From Oscillospiraceae bacterium (GTDB lineage: Bacteria > Bacillota > Clostridia > Oscillospirales > Oscillospiraceae): 64,000 nucleotides of DNA. The translations under genes and the position numbers were made by a program. Under the pieces are notes generated by a model. The model searched no databases. It saw only the letters and a list, made by a program, of their open reading frames with translations, and was not told the origin of the DNA. Shown in pieces: positions 8,730 through 16,146 of this stretch. The stretch covers positions 1-64,000 of the forward strand of contig SVLZ01000001.1 of the NCBI GenBank assembly GCA_015067665.1. Direction: 5' to 3'. How positions within the stretch are numbered: the first letter of the stretch is position 1; every line of letters starts with the position of its first letter.

Positions 8730-10343
8730 TTACTTAATTCCTAAATTCAGCAAGTTCAGTGCTTCCTGTGTAGAAGCAGCAATATCTGCCAGTGTTTTCT
8801 TTGCAGCGTCTACCGTACATCCGTCTACAGACAGGAGCTGCGCGCTTACATTGCCGACCGCGGTTGTCAAACCGGAAATCAGCGTTGTGGCAAACTTAGA
8901 GCTTTCCAGCGCAATGATCTCTTCGGGATCGCCCATAGCCTGAAGGGTGATGCTGTTTTCTTCCACAGCCTTATAGGAGTCAGATTCATAAACGTTTTTC
9001 CATGCAGGAACGTGGCCGGACTTGCACCATGTAGTGAGGTTATATGCACCATCGTCATTCTGACCCTGGGTCAGCCACTGGGCAAAGATCAGTGCTGCAG
9101 CTGCTTTTTGCATGCTGGTGATCTTCTTCGTCAGGGTAATGACATGGCCGTTACCGTACCACTTGGAGGCAGATTCAGCGGGCGCGCCCTCTGCTGCCAT
9201 ATAGTAGGGACGGGCTACTGCATAGGGGTTCTGATATACAGGATCCTTTGCGTCTTCTGCAGTTACGCCCAGCTGGCCGGCAGTGGACAGCTGCTTATTG
9301 TTCCACCAAAGATCGTATGTATTGGCAACCATCCAGGGGCCTTCAGAGAACATAACGATCTGTCCGGTTGCAAATGCAGCTTCCTTGTTGCCTGCGTCGC
9401 CATAGAGTCTGGCGTTATAGCGATCTACCAGATCGGTAACATACTTGGTAAAGCCGGTATTCTGGTGGAAGGAAACCTTGCCGCTTGCATCAACGAGAGT
9501 ACCGCCGTTTACATACAGCGCGGTCAGATTATCGCTTTCCTGAGAATGGAAGAAAGCAGGATAGAAGTTAGCGACAGTTGCCGCAGCAGCTGCATCCAGC
9601 TTGGAATTGCCCTTCTTCAGCTGATACCAGGAGTGATCCTGATCCAGGTTGATGTTTCTGACCCACAGCTCACCGGAGTCTGCCAGTTTTCTCAGGCCTT
9701 CGAGGAGCGTCTGATACTCTGCATAGGACTGGGGCACAAAACGGGTATTGTTGTCAAAGCCAAGACCGTTCTTCTTGATAATGTCCTGCCGGATCTGGGT
9801 CAAATAGCCGTGTGCGTCCACAGGAATGCCGTAATGCAGGCCTTCATAAAGGGTGGTCTTCTCAATATTGTCGTAAGCATTGGCAAAATCAATGCTTACG
9901 CCTGTCTTTTCGATCAGATCATCAACAGAATAGAAATATCCCTTAAGGGCGTATTCAATATTCTTCTCATTGTGCATAAAGCAAATTTCAGGGAAATTGC
10001 CGTAGTCGTTGGCATAGGTGCTGTCCAGCGCATTATAGTAATCATAGTGGCCGACAGAGGTCACCTTAATTTCGATCATACCTGCGTATTCCTTGTTAAA
10101 TTCCTTAATCAGGTTAAGCAGGGTGTCCTGATCGGGCTGACCGATAACGCTCCACATATTCAGCTGAACGTTCTCCAAATACTCAGCAGCAAATTCACCG
10201 TTTTCGTCTCTGGGCAGGTCGTCGACCATAGTGTCGCCGCCCGGTGTCTGCGTATTGCCGCCACAGCCAACCAGGGCAAACACAAATGCAATCGCCATAA
10301 TCAGGCTGATCATACGCGTTAATTTCATTTTGCAGTTTTTCAT
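8730..10343 (-). CDS. Extracellular sugar-binding lipoprotein of the ABC importer
   Basis: 537 residues. The signal peptide ends in a lipobox (FALVGCGG), so the mature protein is anchored outside the membrane. The sequence has the overall look of family 1 solute-binding proteins: LNMWSVIGQPDQDTLLNLIK near the mature N-terminus, FPEICFMHN, VMFSEGPWMVANTYD, and an Ala-rich C-terminal helical region. It is longer than the typical 420-450 residues. AGGACGGG lies upstream of the ATG. Position directly before two permease genes makes it the binding component of that importer. Confidence 0.9.
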   Translation of the reverse strand: MKNCKMKLTRMISLIMAIAFVFALVGCGGNTQTPGGDTMVDDLPRDENGEFAAEYLENVQLNMWSVIGQPDQDTLLNLIKEFNKEYAGMIEIKVTSVGHYDYYNALDSTYANDYGNFPEICFMHNEKNIEYALKGYFYSVDDLIEKTGVSIDFANAYDNIEKTTLYEGLHYGIPVDAHGYLTQIRQDIIKKNGLGFDNNTRFVPQSYAEYQTLLEGLRKLADSGELWVRNINLDQDHSWYQLKKGNSKLDAAAAATVANFYPAFFHSQESDNLTALYVNGGTLVDASGKVSFHQNTGFTKYVTDLVDRYNARLYGDAGNKEAAFATGQIVMFSEGPWMVANTYDLWWNNKQLSTAGQLGVTAEDAKDPVYQNPYAVARPYYMAAEGAPAESASKWYGNGHVITLTKKITSMQKAAAALIFAQWLTQGQNDDGAYNLTTWCKSGHVPAWKNVYESDSYKAVEENSITLQAMGDPEEIIALESSKFATTLISGLTTAVGNVSAQLLSVDGCTVDAAKKTLADIAASTQEALNLLNLGIK

Positions 10344-10361
10344 ATATACCCGTCCTTTTCA

Positions 10362-11579
10362 TTAATAGGATCTTCCGTGATTTGTTTCATCCCGTTCGCC
10401 TTCATCTATATGGTGAACATCTACCACAACATCACGAAAAATCAAATTCAACAAGCTTTGCCGTTTATATGTAAACAGGCTAAAAACATTTACAATTCCG
10501 CCGATCGCCATAACCGCCAATATCACAAGCGCCAACGAGATGTTAGACTGTGTATTTACCGGCACAAACATCGCCTCATATCCCCCGTTAAAGGGTGGAA
10601 AGAGATACAGAATAAAAGCGACCGGAATGGTGCCAAAGCAGGCAAGAACTGTTTTTACAAGCGGAACATACCACCTGCTCCCTTGTCCGTCCGTGCCAAT
10701 TACGCCCAACCCAAAGATTTTATAACCAACCGTTTTCCCGTCTTTGAATACATATTTCGGTACCAGTAAGACGATTAAGCCGGAAATAAAAAGCGACAAG
10801 ATCAAGGTGACATTCGTGTATCTTGCCTGGGCGCAAAAAGCTTCCTTATAATCGGCGTAGTGTGTAGAATAATAGGGCTCGCTTTGCAGAATCAATAATT
10901 CTGCTTCCTCCAACATATTTGCATACGCTTTGTAATATGCATCATAGTAGGTCGCTCCGGTTTGCCCAATGCTGTCCGATTCATTAATAAACAAATAGTG
11001 AAATAAATAGTACGCAACCTGTGTGTTTAATACCGGCATCTGGCAAAGGTCTTTATTAAATGTGAACATAAACGCAGCGTCATTGCCAAAGGCCTTCTTA
11101 TAGATTTCAAACACATCGTCGCTTGCTTTGATCGTTATATCCGCGTCCTCTTTCAGATAGCGGGTATAGAAATAAGCAATGTTGTCATTTTCCAAGGAAT
11201 GCGTGCCATTGATCGTCACATCGTGATCAGAATCGAATTTGAAATCAGGCTGCTGGTCATTTCCCAGGACTTCATAGGACAAGCATATCGCTCTGTATAA
11301 GTTTTTGAGCACCACCACATCTGTGGCAACTCTGCTCCCATCAACATACTCGACGATATGTGTTTTCTCTGTCAGCTGCGCATAATAAGTAATTTCATCG
11401 GCAACCGTTTCTTGGGCATCCTTATACATTCGGGTATTTTGTGTAACCTGAAAGAAACCCATAAACAGAAGCTCCGCCAGCAACGCAACCAAAACCATAT
11501 CCGTTACCCAGCAAACAAAGCGTTTGCTGGGTCTTGCCGGAGATGACTTTCTTAGAATTTCTATGTTAGATTCAAGCAT
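10362..11579 (-). CDS. RDD-family membrane protein with large extracytoplasmic insertion
   Basis: 405 residues. The N-terminal SPARPSKRFVCWVTDMVLVALLAELLF and the later block PKYVFKDGKTVGYKIFGL with a terminal NLIFRDVVVD match the RDD fold of polytopic membrane proteins. Between the first membrane helix and the next there is about 220 residues of soluble, mostly acidic sequence, probably outside the membrane; this is not part of a typical RDD protein. It has a weak ribosome site and begins 7 bases after the preceding stop, suggesting translational coupling. Its presence between the first lipoprotein and the solute-binding protein suggests a role in surface sugar capture or stress, but the function of RDD proteins of this type is not established. 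Confidence 0.7.
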   Translation of the reverse strand: MLESNIEILRKSSPARPSKRFVCWVTDMVLVALLAELLFMGFFQVTQNTRMYKDAQETVADEITYYAQLTEKTHIVEYVDGSRVATDVVVLKNLYRAICLSYEVLGNDQQPDFKFDSDHDVTINGTHSLENDNIAYFYTRYLKEDADITIKASDDVFEIYKKAFGNDAAFMFTFNKDLCQMPVLNTQVAYYLFHYLFINESDSIGQTGATYYDAYYKAYANMLEEAELLILQSEPYYSTHYADYKEAFCAQARYTNVTLILSLFISGLIVLLVPKYVFKDGKTVGYKIFGLGVIGTDGQGSRWYVPLVKTVLACFGTIPVAFILYLFPPFNGGYEAMFVPVNTQSNISLALVILAVMAIGGIVNVFSLFTYKRQSLLNLIFRDVVVDVHHIDEGERDETNHGRSY

Positions 11580-11586
11580 TGTTTAC

Positions 11587-12666
11587 TTAGTCTTCCAAGA
11601 ATTCGCAGTAAACAGGAGATTCAGGGATCTTCTTTGCAACTTCTGTTGCATCTTCAGTCGCCAGATAGTTAGAGAAGGTAACCTCACTGCTGAATTGATA
11701 GAAAGCAACATGGCTGGCCATAGGCTGGCCGTCTTCGTACAGAATATCCATCGAAGCGCTCAGCTGGAAGGAACCCATATAGGTGCCGTTCACATATACA
11801 TGGAAGTTAGCGCCATCGCGGGCAACGCCCAGCTTAAAGGTCGTATCGAAGGTGATCTTGGTATCGCCGGTGTTCCAAGCATAGTCATGGTGCCGTGCCA
11901 GGGAATTGGTAATGCCCTCTTCCCATGCCCAGTGACCGCCCTGCGCAACTTCGCATACGCCGAACTCGTTCCAGGAATTATTGTCTGCGCCCTTGATCAA
12001 ATTGCCGTTTTCGTATGTGTCGTTGAGGCCAATGGAAGCATTGAGGAAGAACGCAACCATTGTCTCCATACCGCTGGCATTCTTGCCTGCAGCTACGATA
12101 CCGACCTTCGGCCATCTGTCATCAAAGTTAACCTTGTGAAGCGTGATGTCGGTTTCAACATACCACTGTGTGGAGTAGATGTCAGCAATGTAGTAGAAGT
12201 TTGTTATACCGGAGCTGGTCTTGAAGGAGCCCGTATTTGTCGCTTCGTCCCACTCATTGGAGAAATCGTCTTCACTGGGAACCATAGAAAGATCTCTGTC
12301 GATAAACACCTTGCCAACCACAATATCAAAGGTGCAAGACTTTGTCGTGTCTACCTTAGAGGTCACAGTAATGGTCGCTGTACCGGAGGCTACTGCTTCC
12401 GCTCTTTTTGCAGAAATCTTGACGATCTCAGGGTTGCTGGACTCGTAAGTACAAGCTCTCTGCGCTGCACTCAGTGCGGAACTACCCTTGATCTCGTAGT
12501 AGTTGGTAAGCAACAGAGATTCGCCAATCTTGAGGTCAACAGATTCCTCCTTTGCTGTCAGAGACTCGATTACAGCATCCGTGTTTGTGTTGCCGCCGTC
12601 ACCGCAACCCATTACTGTTGCGCACAGCAAGCAAATCAGAAGAGTAAATGCCAAAATCCTTTTCAT
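11587..12666 (-). CDS. Lipoprotein with Ig-like (Big_2) and concanavalin-like domain
   Basis: About 359 residues from ATG 12666; a TTG at 12681 is an alternative and neither start has a strong ribosome site (AAGG close to the ATG). A lipobox (CATVMGCGD) is followed by a Big_2-like domain (residues about 35-115; ATYESSNPEIVKI-like spacing, SGTATITVTS) and then a beta-sandwich of about 220 residues with motifs such as WYVETDITL, KLGVARDGANFHVYVNGTYMGSF and VAFYQFSSEVTFSNY, typical of LamG/concanavalin-like sugar-binding folds. First gene of the long uptake operon, behind a promoter and a structured leader. Probably captures glycan at the surface; no catalytic residues are evident. Confidence 0.7.
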   Translation of the reverse strand: MKRILAFTLLICLLCATVMGCGDGGNTNTDAVIESLTAKEESVDLKIGESLLLTNYYEIKGSSALSAAQRACTYESSNPEIVKISAKRAEAVASGTATITVTSKVDTTKSCTFDIVVGKVFIDRDLSMVPSEDDFSNEWDEATNTGSFKTSSGITNFYYIADIYSTQWYVETDITLHKVNFDDRWPKVGIVAAGKNASGMETMVAFFLNASIGLNDTYENGNLIKGADNNSWNEFGVCEVAQGGHWAWEEGITNSLARHHDYAWNTGDTKITFDTTFKLGVARDGANFHVYVNGTYMGSFQLSASMDILYEDGQPMASHVAFYQFSSEVTFSNYLATEDATEVAKKIPESPVYCEFLED

Positions 12667-13092
12667 AATCCTTAATAGCAACCAACCTGTACTTTTGATT
12701 GCTCTGCTCCTTTTACATTATTTTTTCCTGTGAGTACAACACAGTGCGATGACAAATAGACTTCCGGCACAAAGACCGGTCTTGGCTCTGTGTGCAAAAG
12801 ACCGCTTTGCGCAGGTATATCTTGTATGTACACCTATGCGTATACATTATACCACAGTGCTCTTTATAGTAAAACCGACTATCTTGCCAATGTGGGTGTA
12901 AAATATTCTCATTTCACCCATTTTTTATTATAAATGTTACTTTTTTACACTCTTATCATATCTACCTATTCTTTCGGGCAATCAATTCGCTTTTTTGTGC
13001 GTTTTCAATAAGTATTTTTCCGTTTTTGCCTTTACAAAGTAAAAAAAATATGATAAAACGTAAATATCCCAGCAATGACAAGGGGGTAAATA
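12667..13092. promoter_or_regulatory. Divergent control region between uptake operon and AraC gene
   Basis: 426 bases without a gene. On the minus strand a -10 TATAAT (12846-12851) with a weak -35 drives the uptake operon, leaving a leader of about 170 bases with a strong hairpin. On the plus strand TTTACA (13031-13036), 17 bases, TAAAAC (13054-13059) could drive the AraC gene. Arms gtgtaaaa (12896-12903) and ttttacac (12943-12950) form an inverted repeat upstream of both, a candidate regulator site. The weak -35 for the operon fits an activator-dependent promoter. Confidence 0.6.
12767..12812 (-). promoter_or_regulatory. Stable stem-loop in the leader of the uptake operon
   Basis: On the minus strand GCGCAAAG/CTTTGTGC forms an outer stem and CGGTCTT/AAGACCG an inner stem, separated by a 2-base bulge, with a 14-base loop. 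It lies between the predicted start of transcription and the first gene and has no following U-run, so it is not a standard terminator. It could stabilise the mRNA or serve as a regulatory structure. Confidence 0.55.
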
Positions 13093-14019
13093 ATGTACAT
13101 CAGCAAATGGGGAGAAGAAATTGTAATCGACAATAACCTGGGCAATGACTACTTTGAGGTCATCATGGCAGGCATCACATACCCCAATCCTACGTACAGA
13201 ATCATGCATAACGTTTCTCATGAATTTCCTTACGATTACTATGTTTTTGAATATGTCGTCAAGGGCATCGGATATATCGAAACACCAGAGGAACGGTATA
13301 TGGTAAGCGAAGGTGATTTCTATTTTCTCAACAAAAAACGCTATCATATCTACTATGCCGACCAAGATCACCCTTACCAAAAGATCTTTATTGTTCTATA
13401 TGGAAGCTTTGTGGATTTTCTTGTATCAAAGCACCTGTCTAACGACAGCGTATATATCAAAAAGTGCAATTTGGAAGACTTGATGACGCACATAATCCAA
13501 ATTCTGAAGGAAGAGGAGCCGATCAACTACAACAAGCTGTCCTTGGCTGTTTTAGCGCTCTTTCAGCAGGCCTTCCCTTCTCCGTATAGAAGCAAGCCCA
13601 GCACCAAGCGCAACCCCGAAATTATCAAGAATTACATTGACACACATATCAACGAAAGAATCACGCTGGAAGACATCAGCAATAATCTTTACATAAGCAA
13701 ATCCCATATTGAAAGAGCCTTCAAAAAGGAGTTCGGCCAAACGCCCCTTGCCTATTGCATGAACCAGAAAATAGAACAAGTGGCATCTATGTTGGTCACC
13801 ACCGATTATCCCCTACCTCAAATTGCGCAGCAGTTTGGCTTTACAGATGTAAAATATATGTCCAAGTGTTTCAAAAAAATCAAAGGGCAGACCCCTACGG
13901 AATACAAACGAAGTATGCTCGCCCAGAATCCAATGCTGAAGCAGCCCAGCACTTTCGTTTTGCAAAACAAAAAAGCCCGCTTCACTGTAAAAGCAAAAAA
14001 CAGCCAGGAAAACAGGTAG
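13093..14019 (+). CDS. AraC-family transcriptional regulator
   Basis: 308 residues; ATG 13093 follows AAGGGGGT. The N-terminal half is a cupin-like sensing domain (FYFLNKKRYHIYYADQD). The C-terminal half (about residues 180-285) is a double HTH of AraC type: ITLEDISNNLYISKSHIERAFKKEFG and IAQQFGFTDVKYMSKCFKKIKGQTP. It is divergent from the uptake operon and the intergenic region carries inverted repeats, so it most likely activates that operon in response to an imported sugar. The last about 30 residues after the HTH are basic and Gln/Lys-rich. It is followed at 71 bases by a lipoprotein gene on the same strand. Confidence 0.9.
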   Translation: MYISKWGEEIVIDNNLGNDYFEVIMAGITYPNPTYRIMHNVSHEFPYDYYVFEYVVKGIGYIETPEERYMVSEGDFYFLNKKRYHIYYADQDHPYQKIFIVLYGSFVDFLVSKHLSNDSVYIKKCNLEDLMTHIIQILKEEEPINYNKLSLAVLALFQQAFPSPYRSKPSTKRNPEIIKNYIDTHINERITLEDISNNLYISKSHIERAFKKEFGQTPLAYCMNQKIEQVASMLVTTDYPLPQIAQQFGFTDVKYMSKCFKKIKGQTPTEYKRSMLAQNPMLKQPSTFVLQNKKARFTVKAKNSQENR

Positions 14020-14090
14020 CACATAAAATAAAAAGCAAACCCGTTCATCAATTTATTTCTATAAGTATATGTTTTACAGAAAGGAACACT

Positions 14091-16073
14091 ATGAAAAAAC
14101 TACAACTCTTTTTAACCATCGTATTGGCAACGATCCTGTCCCTCAGCATGGCCGCATGCCGCCATGATCCCTCCACAAACGACCCAACAACCCCAGTAGA
14201 CCCCAATACGATAAGCAATATCGCCTTAACTGGTGCAAAAACAAGCTTTTCCTTTGGTGAGGCTTTTAATGTTGACAGTTTGGTCGTAACAGCTACTTTA
14301 TCAGACGGCACCGAAAAAACCTTATCAAGCTCAGATTATACGGTCGTAAGTGAGGACTATAATGCTATGAAGGTCGGCACCTATCAGATAACTGTCAGCG
14401 CAGCAGGCACAGACATTTCCAAAACCTACGATGTTACGGTAGCTCCCGCCGACAGACTTAAGGTTCTTATGATCGGCAACTCTTTTGCTGACGATGCAAT
14501 CAACTATGCTTATGAGATTGCCAAGAATGCCGGCATCCCCCAGGAAAACATTGTTATTGCAGACATTTATATAGGCGGATGCGTTCTCGACACGCACTGG
14601 CAGAATGCTAAAACAAACGCTCCTGCGTATAGATTCGGTCTCGAAAAAGAAGGTTGGTTTGATGGTAGTTCTTATACTAACTGGACTATGGAGCAAGCCA
14701 TAAAATACACGGATTGGGACTTCATCACCTTCCAGCAGGGAAGCTCTGCCAGCGGCGATCCAAGCTCCTTTGGCAATCTTCAGAATTTGATGAATTACGT
14801 TTATGATATTGCTACAGACGAGGAAAATAATCCCAACGCCAACCCCAACGTCAAGTTTGTATGGCATCAGACCTGGGCATATCAGCAGGGCACAACAGCA
14901 GCTCATTTCTCAAAGTACAATTTTGACCAGATGACTATGTACAACGCAATTGTTACTTGTATGAAAAACTTTGTTGTGGACAAGGATTTCGTCGCCATCA
15001 TTCCCAACGGCACTGCTGTTCAGAATGCAAGATCATCCTTTATCGGCGATACCTTCAGCCGCGACGAACATAATCACCTGTCATATAGTGCAGGACGTTA
15101 TATCGCAGCTATGGGTCTTGTTGGAACTCTTACCGGCAGAGATATGTCACAGATAACCTGGACTCCCACCGCCTCGGGCTTTAATTACCCCATGACTGCG
15201 GAGGAAATTCTCGTTTGCAAGGAAAGCTATGCAAACGCTACCGCAAATCCCTTTGAAATAACAAAATCAAAGTATCCTCCCGTTCCTATGGATCTTTCCA
15301 CTATGTTTGAGGGTAAAGGAACCGAACAGAACCCCTATCTCATTCAGAGTGCAGCTGATATGTTGGCACTTTCCCGCTATACCAAGGCAAAGAGCTTTAC
15401 CGACACGAATACATATTTCAAGCTCACGGCAGATATAGACCTTAGTGCAGAAAACTGGATTCCCATTTGCTCCTCTAATGAAAGCGGCTGGGTTGCCGAG
15501 GCAAACAGCTTTAACGCGAACTTTGACGGCAACGGCAAGACCGTCACCTTCACCGGCACATACACCGGAGATACTTGGGCAAAGGGTCTGTTCAGCGCTG
15601 TGGGCGGCTATGTTCACGACCTGACGCTCCGCGGTTCTATCCACATTGAAAAAGGCCGTGTAGGTTCTCTTGCAAGTATGGCAATGTCTGGTGCCAAGAT
15701 CGAGAATATTACATCCTATGTTGATATTACTGCCGGCAATAATCAGGTTGGCGGTATTGTCGGCTATATTGCAAGTAATAATGTTATGATTACAAATTGC
15801 GTAAACTACGGTACAATTACCGGCAGAGAGCTTGTAGGCGGCATCGTCGGCGGCTCTTGGACAAATGTAACTTACACCGACTGTGCAAACCACGGTGCGA
15901 TCACCGCGACAGGCACAAAAGCCGGCGGTATTGCAGGCGAAAAATTCCCCGTGGCAACACTTACCAATTGTTCAAATAGCGGCGTAATTATGGCAGGCAG
16001 CATTGCCGCATCTGCAGATGTTGGAAGCGCAGATGCATATGTTGGTTACCTGATTGGCTACGAAAAGAAATAA
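14091..16073 (+). CDS. Lipoprotein with Ig-like, DUF4886 (SGNH-like) and GLUG-type repeat domains
   Basis: 660 residues. ATG 14091 (AAGGA upstream) begins a lipoprotein signal ending SMAACRHD; the track ORF starts far upstream inside the AraC gene and is wrong. Residues about 45-120 form an Ig-like (Big_3-type) domain. Residues about 122-400 match DUF4886, an SGNH-hydrolase-like family: LKVLMIGNSFADDA (nucleophilic Ser block), DFITFQQGSS and HLSYSAGRYIAA with a late His. Residues about 410-655 are GLUG/beta-helix-like repeats (GTEQNPYLIQSAADMLALS, VGGIVGYIA, VGGIVGG, AGGIAGE). It probably acts as a cell-surface esterase on glycans. It shares the transcription direction of the AraC gene and ends at a strong terminator. 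Confidence 0.75.
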   Translation: MKKLQLFLTIVLATILSLSMAACRHDPSTNDPTTPVDPNTISNIALTGAKTSFSFGEAFNVDSLVVTATLSDGTEKTLSSSDYTVVSEDYNAMKVGTYQITVSAAGTDISKTYDVTVAPADRLKVLMIGNSFADDAINYAYEIAKNAGIPQENIVIADIYIGGCVLDTHWQNAKTNAPAYRFGLEKEGWFDGSSYTNWTMEQAIKYTDWDFITFQQGSSASGDPSSFGNLQNLMNYVYDIATDEENNPNANPNVKFVWHQTWAYQQGTTAAHFSKYNFDQMTMYNAIVTCMKNFVVDKDFVAIIPNGTAVQNARSSFIGDTFSRDEHNHLSYSAGRYIAAMGLVGTLTGRDMSQITWTPTASGFNYPMTAEEILVCKESYANATANPFEITKSKYPPVPMDLSTMFEGKGTEQNPYLIQSAADMLALSRYTKAKSFTDTNTYFKLTADIDLSAENWIPICSSNESGWVAEANSFNANFDGNGKTVTFTGTYTGDTWAKGLFSAVGGYVHDLTLRGSIHIEKGRVGSLASMAMSGAKIENITSYVDITAGNNQVGGIVGYIASNNVMITNCVNYGTITGRELVGGIVGGSWTNVTYTDCANHGAITATGTKAGGIAGEKFPVATLTNCSNSGVIMAGSIAASADVGSADAYVGYLIGYEKK

Positions 16074-16091
16074 CGAACCGACGAATAGCAA

Positions 16092-16129
16092 AAGGCGCTC
16101 TGCCCAAATGGGCAGAGCGCCTTCTTTTG
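16092..16129. terminator. Bidirectional intrinsic terminator
   Basis: Perfect 14-bp stem aaggcgctctgccc / gggcagagcgcctt with a 4-base loop and a following cttttgtt on the plus strand and an A-rich flank for the other strand. It separates the convergent genes ending at 16073 and 16147. Confidence 0.9.
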
Positions 16130-16146
16130 TTGATGATCAACCGGGC

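Noticed and set aside
9012-10322. 436-residue plus-strand ORF
   Set aside because: Antisense to the solute-binding lipoprotein; no ribosome site.
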